DNA of 64,000 nucleotides from the NCBI GenBank assembly GCA_948470475.1, contig OX419338.1, positions 28,094,717 through 28,158,716 of the forward strand. Direction: 5' to 3'. The stretch's first letter is position 1; every line of letters starts with the position of its first letter. The position numbers were made by a program, and so were the translations under genes. The notes under the pieces are model-generated. The model was not told where the DNA came from. It saw only the letters and a program-made list of their open reading frames with translations, and did not search any database. The stretch comes from Galaxea fascicularis. Lineage: Eukaryota > Cnidaria > Anthozoa > Scleractinia > Euphylliidae. Positions 24,171 through 35,809 of the stretch are shown here, piece by piece.

Positions 24171-24500
24171 TCAGAAATTCAACAAAGTGGTTGGTGAAAT
24201 GCGGTTCTCGATCCTTACAGGCAGAAAAGTGTGAAATTCTAAAGGCTGCATAGCGTCGTCTGAGGGCAACTGAAACAACAGGAACCGAAGGAGGAACTGG
24301 TGGTGATTCCCAACTGGTTTTTCTTTTCTTGAGATTACGTCTCGTGTGTGGGAAACCTGCTGATGGACTTTCTGCCCTTTTTCCCTCTTTCGACTCGTAC
24401 CTCTTTTGCAGTCTTTTATTGAATGAGCAAGTTTCGTAAACAAAAAAGCTAAAAAGAGGACTATTAAAACTTCATTACAGTAACTATGTCGTAGCAGCAT
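24171..24500 (-). CDS. unrecognised small ORF with hydrophobic N-terminus
   Basis: A 109-residue frame. After MLLRHSYCNE comes a hydrophobic stretch VLIVLFLAFLFTKLAHS (about residues 11-28), then a basic region KDCKRGTSRKREKGQKV. It would read as a signal-anchored or secreted basic peptide. No domain is recognised, there are no clear splice sites and no second copy in the window, so a chance frame is equally possible. Confidence 0.2.
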   Translation of the reverse strand: MLLRHSYCNEVLIVLFLAFLFTKLAHSIKDCKRGTSRKREKGQKVHQQVSHTRDVISRKEKPVGNHHQFLLRFLLFQLPSDDAMQPLEFHTFLPVRIENRISPTTLLNF

Positions 24501-24718
24501 CGACAGATACTATTAACAGAGACCATCACTTCCAGCAACTGTTAATTACAACAACAAAAAAAACCTGTCAAGAACCGGAGGGGTGGTCTTTTGGAATGCC
24601 TTTGCGCCCAAACAAAGTTGTATTTCTAACGATTGAGCCAGTGCGAATTAGGCAGAAATATATATTTTGTGGGCACATGATACGACAAGGCCTGGACCTT
24701 AAGCCCGAGCATCATGGG

Positions 24719-25264
24719 CTATGATGCAGTGGTATATAAGAGGACGTATAGCACGTGATATCCATCTAGACCTTTAGAACCAACCATTAACCTTTGGCTG
24801 ATGCCGAGTCTCCTTTTAGTTTTAAAATTAATTTTGTTTGAACTGTAAAGCCTCGTAAGATGGGCTGCTAACTGCTTAGAGTTTGGGCCATGGTTCCTAC
24901 CCAGATTTCCTATCGTATTTTTGGCAGGTTTTTTCTGGCCTCCGTGTGACCGTAGTACCATCTTTGTAAGCGGTTGCAAAGTTCTATTAAATCCGGCTTG
25001 GTGAAGTTGAGATGTCAGTTCCCTATACCCTATATCGAATGTGTAAGGTACTGTTTTATAAGAGGATCGTATATGGTGCATGAGATACGATTGTATGCAT
25101 GTATGTATGCTCGAGGCCATGAACGCCTCGGGTTGGTTCTCAGGAGGCACCCCAAAACTTATTTGGTTTACCCTACTGTGTTGTTTATTGTGAAGTGGAG
25201 ACAAAATGTCTAGTGGATGATTCTTTACAATGGTATTTTCATGAAATGTTCGACAATTACCCAT
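24719..25264 (-). CDS. unrecognised 181-codon ORF
   Basis: The longest frame in this part of the window that is not transposon-like, starting at an ATG at 25264. Composition is Ser/Leu/His/Asn-rich with no hydrophobic leader and no motif I can name. It contains LRSHGGQKKPAKNTIGN and FKTKRRLGISQRL, so it is basic. It lies within the predicted large intron of the minus-strand secreted-protein gene. Without homologues or transcripts it cannot be told from a chance frame. Confidence 0.25.
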   Translation of the reverse strand: MGNCRTFHENTIVKNHPLDILSPLHNKQHSRVNQISFGVPPENQPEAFMASSIHTCIQSYLMHHIRSSYKTVPYTFDIGYRELTSQLHQAGFNRTLQPLTKMVLRSHGGQKKPAKNTIGNLGRNHGPNSKQLAAHLTRLYSSNKINFKTKRRLGISQRLMVGSKGLDGYHVLYVLLYTTAS

Positions 25265-25565
25265 GTAGCTACTCTCTGAGGCTTGCTCCCTGGTTCTTTT
25301 TTACTTCGGTTTTAATGTCGTTGTGTTTAACAGCCAACTGAGGAATTGTATCTAAAATCCGATTGACTAGAGGTCACATCCATTTCGCGACTTGGGAAAA
25401 CATCGGCTGGCACTCGGTTTTAGATTCAAATTTTCTTTGCCGTCACGCTGCAATATTCACGCCTTGTTTACACATCAGAAATCTTCTCTAGATCAGGTAA
25501 ACAATTGTACCGTCCTTTAACAAGATGTGTTGCCTGTGAAAATTAGTTTTTAGATTTCAGCTTAT

Positions 25566-25825
25566 CTATGACGAGGTCATGCCATGCGGTTTCGGTATGG
25601 GTCTTACGGCCATCACTTACTCACTCACTCGATTTTGATTAATTTATTCATTAAACACTCCTTCTGTCCCTCCCCTAGTAAGTATTGCTTTTGTCTCCAC
25701 AGTCGTCTTTGCCAACGTTTGCAAGTTTCAGATGGGGCACGGGAGGAGGGGTAGTACAAAGGCGTAGATTTTTGCTCTGCAGATATTGTTTACATGTGGA
25801 ATTTTCATGGTGCCCGTTCAGATTT
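25566..25825. repeat. dispersed repeat A, uninterrupted copy
   Basis: The segment from ACGAGGTCATGCCATG through AAGTATTGCTTTTGTCTCCA to TTTTTGCTCTGCAGATATTG is found again at 38166-38296 and 39450-39565. There it is split by a reverse transcriptase element. This copy is the empty site. Confidence 0.85.
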
Positions 25826-25971
25826 GATTTGAGAATTGTCAAGAATTGTAAATTTGATTTAAGGTATTGGAGAGAATTAGAATTGGAAGGCACATTTGGA
25901 AACTTACATTGAATTTGCACGGGCTTCAATGACATGATCACACTATATGTTCACGTCCCACAGTAGTTTAA

Positions 25972-26007
<36 letters not shown>

Positions 26008-27239
26008 AATTGGAACCGGTAGAAGTAAATTATAATTATTTTATACTCTATAATTATTTGAATGGTGTAAATGAAATAAATCACAAATTAATGTAAATAC
26101 TCACATTGAAAAACTTGAAATAAGATCATTATTAAAAATAGTCTCGGTTTTTCATTCCCAATCTTTTTCTATTTTCTTTTCAGTCACATACATAGTAATT
26201 GTATTCAGAGACATTTTAGGGTCTATGGTCTCTGCTATATATGTTAACCGCGCACTACTGACACCTTTAATAATGTTAAAATTTATAGTCCCCGTTTTAT
26301 TGAGCGTTGTGCATCATATTAATGCATTTAATGCAAGCATAGTGCAGGCTTCCATAAAACAATTGTTATGATCAACATTCAGCGATTATTCGCCGGCTTC
26401 AACAAACAGAAGCAAAGAAAAATATATCTGACAGTTTTTCATTGACATAAAAAACCCAAAGCCTGCAGTTTCTTCAGCATTGTACTGAGGCCTTTGCAGC
26501 CTGTAACTACAGTATGCATTTACTTTTAATTACACGAAATGCTCAGTTGGAATGTGTGGACAGAGCCAAATATGAATAAGCCTAATTGTAGCAGGCCCGC
26601 CCTAACATCTGAGGCCACAACTATTGCCAATTTATTAGCAAGGAGGCACCTTTATGGTAATGTTGTAGACTACATTTGTACTGTTCAGAGTCAGTGGCAC
26701 AATTTTTATGGAAACAATTTATGAGCTTGTCAGACTGAAATATTTGTCCTGCTTTGTGTACAAAAACAATATTTTCAAAGCCAAATTTGCTCCTCTGCAT
26801 TCTTAAATCGAACAATATTAATTTAGACAACATGGTATAATTCAAAACATAGCATTTAGCTGATTTAAAATAAACGAAACAAAAATAATTTGAAACTGAT
26901 CTGTGCTAGTGAAGGTGATTGTAACAACTTTATTGTGAATTTCAATTACCTGTGCAAGAACAATGGTAAAAAGTTAAATCAATATTGTTTCACTTTAAGT
27001 CTAGCCAGAAATTTATAAAAACCTCCTACACTGTAAGATTAATGCTCAGTCTTCAACAAAACACGAATTGCTTTCATTGACTTGACCAATATGGCCACCA
27101 TGACGTCACATGCAATCCAGTGATAGGAAAGGCTAAGTCCTTGCTTCAAATTGATTAACATTTATGCCTCAGTAACAATTCTTCCATGAAACTATTAACT
27201 CAACTAAATCAACTGGGCTTCACAAAATTCCAAACAGGC
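25826..27239. other. non-coding stretch with (ATT)n microsatellite
   Basis: An ATT run lies at 25973-26006. Near 27137 a GTCCTTGCTTCAAATTG word links this stretch to the repeat at 28607-28825 and its continuation at 29514. No gene supported. Confidence 0.45.
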
Positions 27240-28354
27240 TTCTGAAGCTTGCCGCCGATGTTGTCGCGCCCTCTTTAACGGGCATCTTTAATCAATCGTT
27301 AGTCACTGGCAATTTTCTCTTCTGACTGGAAAATGGCTAAAGTGTCACCTATTTTTAAGAATGGTTCTGAGATTGATCTAAACAACTATCGGCCTATATC
27401 TGTTATTCCTACCGTAGCCAAAATTTTCGAAAAAATTATTTATGACCAACTATATCAATATCTCAATGAAAACGGTTTATTAAACAGTGGTCAATCTGGT
27501 TTCCGCTCGCTGCACAGCACTCTTACTACCTTGTTGGAGACAAACGATAACAGGTGTGTCAATATTGATAGAGGGCTTCTTAATAGTGTAATCTTTATTG
27601 ATTTGAGGAAGGCCTTTGACACTACTGACCACAAGATAATTCTAAAAAAACGTACTATGTATGGCGTTGATCAGGGTGCCCTGAAATGGTTTAAATCTAG
27701 CCGTATGCAAAGGTGTAACGTAAACAATCATCTATCTAGTGCGAGCCCTCTAAATTGTAGTGTACCTCAAGGGTCAATAATTGGTCCTCTTCTTTTCTTA
27801 ATCTATATAAATGATCTACCAAATTGTTTGAATATGGGCTCTCCTAGAATGTATGCCGACGACACTAATGTTACCTTTTCAGCAGCTACCATACCGATCT
27901 TGAGTCCCAAATCAATAGTGACCTGAAATATATTGATCGCTGGCTCAAAGCTAATAAGTTAAGTCTCAATGTTACCAAAACAGAGTTTATGGTTATTAGC
28001 TCGAGGCAGAAACTACAGTCCTTAAATGACTACACAATGAGCATTCATAAAGACAGTGTCCCAATAAACCAAAGCAATCAAAGTAAATCTCTTGGGCTTA
28101 TCATTGACGAAAATCTCTCGTGGAAGGCCCACATTTATGAAATCTCTAAAAAAAAAGTATCCTCTGGTATAGGTGCTCTTAAGCGGGTCAGGCCATTTGT
28201 TTCAATGCAAACTGCAATTAAAATATACAAAGGTCTTATCGAGCCACACTTTGATTATTGCAGCGCTGTATGGAATGGTTTGACCCAACAACTTAGTGAG
28301 AAACTCCAAAAACTTCAAAATCGTGCTATCAGAGTTATCACCAAATCTAGCTAG
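27240..28354 (+). mobile_element. non-LTR retrotransposon (CR1/L2-like) reverse transcriptase, both ends missing
   Basis: Starts with LAADVVAPSLTGIFNQSLVT. After one frameshift near 27320 it reads through KMAKVSPIFKNGSEIDLNNY, RPISVIPTVAKIFEKIIYDQ, SGQSGFRSLHSTLTTLLE, VIFIDLRKAFDTTDHKIILK, CSVPQGSIIGPLLFLIYIND and MYADDTNVTFSA, the intact YADD catalytic box. The frame shifts near 27890 and continues with LKANKLSLNVTKTEFMVISS, SLGLIIDENLSWKAHI and SEKLQKLQNRAIRVITKSS, then stops at 28354. The usual C-terminal 100 or so residues and a 3' tail are absent, so this copy is also cut at its 3' side. It is a different, less decayed family than the elements at 1.7-8.4 kb. Confidence 0.88.
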
Positions 28355-28606
28355 AATAGAATAATTCAAGAAATGCTAAGATGAATTAGCATAAACAAAA
28401 CAATCACAGTTAGTGAAAACTGTTCAGTGTTAGTGGTGTAACGTAAACAGGTTGTTTTCTGTAATAGTAACTTGTTTTTTTGTCACTTTCAGCCCAGCCA
28501 GAAAGTTAACCTACAAAAAATTCCCTTAAGACTTATACAAAACATTAATAGCTTACATTTGCCCTTAAAAAAATATATATATATATTGATAATTAAGGCA
28601 AATCGA

Positions 28607-28825
28607 ATTTTTTCACTGCCTCATCAAATACAACAAACTTATAAGAATTTCTAATAAGAAAGCTGGTTAACTCAGTCCTTGCTTCAGATTTTATTCAATA
28701 AGTCTTAACATAATGCTATTCACTTTACTAAACTGATTTTTTCTCACTGGTTCATCGAATAAAACAATCTTATTTTCTTGCAAGAAACGTTAATTCAGTC
28801 CTTGCTTCAAATTTACTTAAACCAA
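28607..28825. repeat. two-copy tandem repeat of about 127 bp
   Basis: TCACTGCCTCATCAAATACA and CTCAGTCCTTGCTTCAGATT in the first unit (from 28607) recur as TCACTGGTTCATCGAATAAA and TTCAGTCCTTGCTTCAAATT in the second (from 28737). Related sequence is at 27137 and just after the following MITE. The stretch 28355-28606 holds nothing recognisable. Confidence 0.6.
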
Positions 28826-29513
28826 TACCGTAAAATTCCGAAAATAACCTCCTCCATGTATAAGCCCCTCCAAATATAAGCCCCCCAAACTTGAAACACA
28901 AAAACCCCTCCGTTCAATAGCCCCTCCGAATATAAGCCCCCGGGGGCTTATACTTGGAAATTGCCCTCAAATGCAAAATTAAACAAAGCAAAAACGCTAC
29001 AGGAACAAAACTTTATTTATATACCAAAGAATTACTACGTAAACCAAATGTCAATAAAGTTCACAGTTTATTGATGTTTGGGAAGTTCATGCTTCACTCT
29101 TTGCTTGGATATTTCAGCCCATAGATTCCAAACTGTTGGCGACAAGTCTGGACTCTTTGTTAAGATTCATTTTTTTTTGTGTGAACAGTTATTGTTGACG
29201 TTACCTTACCTTTGAAGTGAGTATTGCGTTTTCAATAAAGTAATTTGCGGTTGTGTTTTTAAGTTTGCTTGGCTGATTTCTTAAAAATCTACGTCCGGAT
29301 CATGTAGACATCACGCGAGTTTCAGTAAAAAAAATTGTGCAAATTACTGACATAAATTTCCTTCCAAGTATAAACCTAGCCGATTTTGAAACGCAAATTT
29401 CCGTCCGTATATAAGTCCCTCCGAATATAAGCCCCTCCAAAAATAAGCCCCTTCAAAAAGGGCCTTTGAAAAATATAAGCCACGGGTCTTATTTTTTGGA
29501 ATTTTACGGTGTA
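28826..29513. mobile_element. MITE with CCGTAAAATTCC ends and TAAGCCCC repeats
   Basis: The ends ACCGTAAAATTCCGAAAATA (from 28827) and the complement of TTTTTTGGAATTTTACGGTG (to 29511) are inverted repeats. TA flanks lie at 28826-28827 and 29512-29513. ATAAGCCCCTCC words are repeated near both ends in mirrored order (28860-28960 and 29410-29490). No coding capacity. The flanking CTTCAAATTTACTTAAACC and TTTAAGCTTTAAAATTC are the two halves of the repeat also seen near 27137, which supports an insertion. Confidence 0.8.
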
Positions 29514-30769
29514 TTTAAGCTTTAAAATTCTTCCACTAAGCTGTTCGTTCGAATAAACCATCGACAAACTCGTTCGGTACTAATTCACAATGAGTATACG
29601 TAAAATATGATTAGGGATTCAATTCAGGAAACCGGTTTCCGTTACGCAAGTCTGCGCATGCTTTGTTCTATTCCCTGCTGAAAACGTCTGAGCCCACGAC
29701 AGTGTCACAAGTAAAACAAACTTTCGATCACGCAAAAATTAAAATCGGCTGTTTCTTCTCCTGATGATCACAATATCAAAGAAATAACATCAATAAAGAA
29801 GAAAGACATTATTGTGTCCTTGGACAAAACTCGATACATTTGTGTGCCTTTTGACAAACTCCGGAAATTCCCTGAATTTCCAACTGGTCGTCCCCGTAGC
29901 ACCCCGAGTTTACACTTTTACTGTCCCAAGCCACTACTTTTGGATGTGTCTCTGTTGAATCCCTCAAGAACCAGGTATTTTCGTGTGCAAGACTGGAAAT
30001 TAAAGCTAACAAGATCTAAGGCGACTCGCCTTCCCTTGAAGGCTTAGAAATCGCATTTCGTAACCTGAGCATTTGCTTGTTGTGAACCGTCGAGTAATTC
30101 GATTAACCAGTTTGTAGAGTCAGGTCTCATATGACCAAAACGTCATTCGTTGTTAAGGAAACGCTGGCGCCCGCGCGACAAAGAACTCGTCGAGTTCGTC
30201 GAGTATATTTCTTCTCGCCGTGAGAGACCTCTGCTAGCAGGGAAGAAAGCTTCTCATAAATCAATCGAATGACGGACATCGTGGTTCAAATGTTTTGCTA
30301 TCGAAAATTAAAATAACACGTGCTGTGACCTTAGCATAACAATTGCTATTCAAACAGACTTAAAATGAAACTATCGCTTACCCGGCTGACTCCTGAATCC
30401 AGGAAATAGTAGTGTCTCTTCAAAGTATTAAGCATATATTATCCTTATTTTTCCTGTCATTTCGTCGAACCCACGGCCAGTTCAAGTACTGTTTGCAGCT
30501 GTTTGTTTACATTCAACGACACCATAATTCCATCAATTGACCAACTCCAAACGCAGAGGCTTGTAAGAATGCTAAATATCCTTCTCCAAAATAGTAATCA
30601 CTTGCAGGATTCTTTTATTCTTCTGGGATTAGCCTTTCTTCTTTCTTCTTAACTTCTGTACGTAGACTTTTGCGAGCCGTACTGCGTGATGGCCCGCGTA
30701 CAACGCAAACGTATTTAGCTTTAACTTCAACGTAAATCTGCACTGATTCATGGGCAAAGTTTCCCCAAA
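29514..30769. other. non-coding stretch
   Basis: No supported gene. A 77-codon frame at 29814-30047 shows no domain. Confidence 0.35.
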
Positions 30770-31550
30770 CACAGGCGGCCCAAGCTCAAAATGTTAAGAT
30801 GGAAGCAATGCGCCCCTTTGTTGGTTTGACAAATAAAGCACGAGGGTACCAGGGGAGCATTTTGGTTTGCGTGTTGACAAATCGTCGCTGGCTACCCCTG
30901 ATTAGGCTAATTATAGTCACCCAGAGTACTTTGCCAACCGCGAGTGTGTCCGAGTATGATGTCCAAGGCTGTTTCTGCAGTTGCGAGCGAAGAAATCTCG
31001 AAATAAATGTATCGTAGCGAAGTCGTTGTGGACGGAATCGCGTAGCGAGTGAACTGAGTGGAGCATCAACATCTCTTCTTCGATTCTACGGAGGAATTGA
31101 GTCGACAGGGTTATTTTGGGTGGATTTATTGGCTTCGAGCGGCGGACACTCCGGAAATCAGTGTGCAGCCTTCCCTTTCTTTTAGTAGTGGAAAGCCACA
31201 GAACGATAACTCACCGAAATCGCGTCAGATCGGCCTGAGGAGCTGACAAACAACAAAGAATATCACACTGCAACAGGGTAAATAAACTTTATTAACAAAA
31301 CATAAGAATAAGTGACTTTTTTAGGAAAGCCGTTGCGATCCCATACAAATCTTTATAAATTCAAACCGTTGTAATACAACACCTCCATATGCTACAAGGC
31401 GGGAGTCACGTTCTCGCGTAGTCAAATTGGTTGTTATGTAACAATTTATGCCATATGTCACGCTACACTGAACGTTCGCATTAAAGTGAAAAAATGTTAA
31501 GATAACTATGTTAAGATAACTCTTAACATTTTGAGCTTGGGCCGCCTGTG
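30770..31550. repeat. 781-bp segment bounded by a perfect 30-bp inverted repeat
   Basis: CACAGGCGGCCCAAGCTCAA (30770 on, 30 bp to 30799) is repeated exactly in inverse at 31521-31550. The inside carries a moderately GC-rich stretch (30840-31250) without a supported gene. Perfect identity of arms this far apart suggests a recent event or gene conversion. Confidence 0.7.
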
Positions 31551-31640
31551 CCCCAAACACAGATAAATAGAGCTTTCCAGAAAATAAAACCGAGCCAATA
31601 GCAATTCGAAGGTTGAAATTGTCCAAAACAGCATCAAACA
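31551..31640. repeat. dispersed repeat C, copy 1
   Basis: CCAAACACAGATAAATAGAG and GGTTGAAATTGTCCAAAACA recur at 63811-63880 with small changes. Confidence 0.7.
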
Positions 31641-32964
31641 GTCTTTACTCTGTGGCTTCCAACTGACTGAATGAATCAGGGGGGAATGCAATGCTTATTT
31701 TGTGTAGGGAGGTACCGTGCGCTTCTGAAACACTTTTTATTATCCGATCTGACCAAATTAAATATGGGATTTTTTTTATTTCTTACTTATCCAAACCATC
31801 GATACTTTTTAAAGTTGGTCGTATGTATATATGTTTGAGGAATTTATGGAAAAACTTACCCTGGCTACCGAACATTTCGGAAGAGCCCGAACAAAAAAGT
31901 CTTTCCCTCCCGGAAACAATATGGCGGCCAAATACAAGGGTTTTCGCGTGAAATGTTCGCCCTTGTTTGCAAACGCTGAACCTTTATTTTCAAAACAAAC
32001 ACTTCAGTTAGAAAATAATACTTCAAAACGCTTAAACGTAAGTCGCCTTTTTGATTTAAACTTGCAAAATTGCTCAATTTACGTAATCTCTAAACTTCTA
32101 ATCCATAGTTCGCTCGCTTATGTTTTGAAAACTGAGGTATAGTAACTCAGACGTAATAAAATATTAAGATTTCTAAAGTAGCACAACTAAAACTTGTAAT
32201 TTTATAAAGAAAAATTGTACTTTAAACGCAAACGTAAATATTGCAACCGCTCTGACCACGTGACTGATGACGTCATTCTCCTCTTTTAGTCATGCACAAA
32301 GTTGTCAGGTAGAACCTTACTTTCACGCAAAATTTTGATCTCGTGTAATGCAACATCGAGTCCACTCTGCGCTCGACCTAGTCTTCCAAATTTTTGCTCA
32401 TTTGCATTGCCCTCTTAGATTTCAAGTGCAAAAAGTCACGTGGGTATTTTCAAATGCCCCACACATATCCAATCTCAAATATCCCGTTTGTTCTTAAATT
32501 AATAAAGATGCCTTGTCAAAGTAAACTAACATGCCTATTTTCAAATAGTCACGTGACTGATGACGTCATTAATCTAGGAATGAGTTAACAGATATTTTAT
32601 GGCAAATGCTTTCTTTCTTTGGTGTGACACGCTTAAAATATTAGCCTTTAAAGATTATGGGAATTATTTTATGATTTTTTTTAAAATAAACGAAAAAACA
32701 ATTCTAAACGTGGTAGTCTTCTGGCAATCAGCATGAACGGCATCTCCATATAGAATTAAGAAGCTTACAGTTACTAATCTTAAATTTACCATATATGATC
32801 TACTAAAATGCTAGAAATAATATTATTATTTCTATTATTTTTTTTAATAATAATATTATTATTTCTATCTTTTTATTTTTATTATTATTATAGAATTATT
32901 TTATGATAATTATAATTTACCTTTATTATTATTATTATTGTTATTATTGTCATTATTATTAAGT
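31641..32964. other. non-coding stretch with repeated CRE-like palindrome and (ATT)n
   Basis: CACGTGACTGATGACGTCAT occurs at about 32259 and 32551. An E-box CACGTG and a CRE-like TGACGTCA sit together in both. Whether it is regulatory or just a repeat word is unknown. ATT/AAT runs fill 32815-32965. No gene supported. Confidence 0.4.
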
Positions 32965-33143
32965 GAAGATGTTACGCAGGCGGTTTTCCGTTCGATCCTT
33001 AAACAAAATAGACCTTTATTGAGTTGGAAAATGAAAAGTTTATAAGATAATGAACACAAGCTGCGATAATTGAACTTCGAAATCTTCAGAGCAGCAAAAA
33101 TGGACTTCAGTGTGTGGACTTGCAGATCTCAAAAGCGACTATT
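32965..33143. repeat. dispersed repeat B, copy interrupted by a MITE
   Basis: AACAAAATAGACCTTTATTG and ATCTTCAGAGCAGCAAAAAT through GCGACTATT match 39568-39736. After the MITE the match does not extend far beyond ACTATTAT. Confidence 0.8.
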
Positions 33144-33507
33144 CAGGGGCACCCAACGAGAAACATCGATAAAATATCTGTTCGGGAGAGTCTACCCGTT
33201 TTAAGACTTTCGAATAATGCATTGCCAAAAAGCTACTGATGCCTTAATTAAAACGTCACCTAAAAGATTCGCAACCAGGGAAATCCAGGGGAAAATAGTC
33301 TCTTAGATTTTCGGAAGGGATACTTTTGCAATTTTTTCGCTCTTAAAAAGGTCGCCTAGCATTTTCGGGTAAGCAAATAGTTCGCAGAGAAGTTCTTCGA
33401 AGGTAGCTGATTAAAACAATTCTTTAAACGGTCTTAAAACATTAGAAGGAGCCTAGAAGTATCCCTCAAAGGTTTTTTTTTACTAATTTGCTCGTTGGGT
33501 GCCCCTG
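33144..33507. mobile_element. MITE with CAGGGGCACCCAACGAG ends
   Basis: A perfect 17-bp terminal inverted repeat at 33144-33160 and 33491-33507. The element is 364 bp. ACTATT directly precedes it and directly follows it, a 6-bp target duplication. The related copy at 39726-39740 reads GCGACTATTATTATTG without the element, which confirms the empty site. CAGGGGC ends recall hAT-like elements, but those usually duplicate 8 bp, so the family is left open. Confidence 0.85.
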
Positions 33508-34599
33508 ACTATTATGTTTGGAAAGTCAAGCTAATTATGTCAAAAAGCATAAAGAGATTGATTGAATAGCTCTACTTATAAATCAAAAGTTTTAAGCTGA
33601 CTGATGTTTGTAAATGAACTTGTGTGCCCTAATCGCTCAAAAAACATCGTGACTGTAAAGCGTGACTAATTGCCTTCGGGACTTTCACAGAGTATTTTGA
33701 TGTTATCTCGCCTTCAGAATTGTAGGAAAGTTTATTACGACCAAAAACGTTTAAAAAACTAACTTGAAACAAACCGGCGACTAGTAAGAAACTTTAACTT
33801 GCCTGTTATAGTTTTTAACAAAGCGACCATATGTGAATATTATGTTTATAGTCCTTTTATTATACAAATTTGAATAGTTGTATTCCATCGGTTCAAATTA
33901 CTTTCGTCTGTCAAAGTTCCAGACAACAATTTGATCGAATGTAATTTACATTAATAAGTACTGCGCCTGTAGATCTTTAGGGATACCACTCTTTCATTTT
34001 ACGGAAAATATTAGCGCGTAAACGGTTCTTTTACCAACAGGGTTGCCTGAAAAAGATGTGCTCCCACAAAACACAAACGAAATGCTTGCCCACATTTTTT
34101 TTTTTTTAATAAAGGTGTTGTAAACTCAAAGTGTTGTAATGATCATCATCCATGAGCTGACTCACAGGCGCCTTTGATTCTACTCATTATGTATTAAATT
34201 GTACCGCAATTGACCGCGAATCATACCGTTTTCCACCACGACAGTGCAAAGGAGGTGGATATTTAGCCTGCGTGGCAGGCGATCAAATGGGACGGGAAAG
34301 GGAGGAAATTTGGGCGCTCGAGGAGAGAGAGAAAGAAACGCCTGCAATGATGCTATTGATTGATCCATTTTTTACCCTTGGTAGTCTGAAACGTCAGCCG
34401 TCTCCTTCACACTACAGGCTCGGATTCTGAGAGTAAAAGTCACGATTGGTTACAATTAGAGATGTGTGAATCACCGACGTCCGATTGGTTGAAATTAACA
34501 CCCAGCTATTTGAGTAACTTGATCAATCTTTCATTGATGACCAAATTTTTGAATTTGAAGCCATGGGTTTATCTGCTTGCAATCTGAGTGATAAAATAG
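33508..34599. other. non-coding stretch
   Basis: No supported gene or clear repeat. Confidence 0.35.
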
Positions 34600-34760
34600 C
34601 CATGCGACTGCCGAAGAGCTAATGCTCGAAACGTCAGGTTTTAGAATCCCTGTATGGTGGCTAATTTCACCAACTCCGTTGATGCAACCAAATTCTTGTG
34701 TACAACTCCCCCACCGACGTAGTACCAAAAATTATGTAGAAACTACCCCGTTTTTACAGC
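34600..34760. repeat. dispersed repeat with GAAGAGCTAATGCTCGAAAC start, copy 1
   Basis: CTAATGCTCGAAACGTCAGG and CCCCCACCGACGTAGTACCA are matched at 43428-43520 by CTAACGCTCGAAACAAGAGC and CCCCCACCGACGCAGCACCA. The two copies lie in the same orientation. Confidence 0.6.
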
Positions 34761-35449
34761 GACGCCTCCCCTTGTGTAGCAAATCACGACTTCAATACCA
34801 GCAAATCCCGAATCAAAACCTTGTGAGGTGTCGAGGTCATCGACATTACAGCTTGATAGCAGGTTAGAATATATTTTCATCCATCGATACCCAGTGATTG
34901 TCTGCTTGTGGTAGCGTCTCTCCCCTTCGGTGGCAATGGAACCCTAATCGATATTCAGTTTCGAGGACTACTTCTTGTAGGTGACACAACGTCATTGATT
35001 AGATACTATTTGACAGCTAGTATTTCACTGTCGGTCATCGCACCTTTTTAATTAGGACGCGGCTCGAAGGAAACAATGGCGTCATTGCAGGCGTTCCCGT
35101 TTTTCCTTTGCCCTCACGTGTCCGAATTCCCCATCCCCGTCCCCTTTGAATGCAGGCAACGCAGACTAGCGGGCATCGTGAATAAGAGCCATTTCGGGCA
35201 GTTATTGGCAATTATTGGCTATTTTATTGGCGAATAAATGGGACCGCGAAGGAAGAGCGGCTTGGAGTGGGGGACCTAAACACGACCCCCCCCCCCCTTT
35301 TTTTGTGAATTAAAAAAAAAAACAGAACTAAAAAATATATATATCTAAGAGCAGGAAGAAGTTTCATTAGTAGGTAAAGGCAAAGAGTTACATATACACG
35401 TGGCGCTAAAGGTGGACATTGTCCTAATAGGAAAACAAGCTGACACAAA
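34761..35449. other. non-coding stretch
   Basis: A C-run then T-run lies at about 35285-35307 and an A-run at about 35312-35322. No gene supported. Confidence 0.35.
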
Positions 35450-35809
35450 ACACGTAACAAAGCACCTCCAACGATTTTATTATTACTCCATCAAACATCG
35501 CTAGAGGTGATTTACAGCAATCCCGCTTCAACCTCCCCCCCCCTTCCCCCTCTTTCCCTTCGGTGACTACTGCTCCTGTTAACCCATCACTGCATGTTCA
35601 TTGCCTTCGGATATTGCGTTCCTCATATCGTAATTTCGTGTCAGGCACATGGAATGGTCAGTTTTTTTTATTAAAACTTAATTACGTTTCTAGCTTTTAA
35701 AAATTCTTTGACCGCCAGCAGTTCAGTTACTAAAAAATTGAAGGGCATATACAAAACAAATTTTGTCGTTAGTCGATGAAGTCCTTTTCTCATACAAATT
35801 TCCTCCTAC

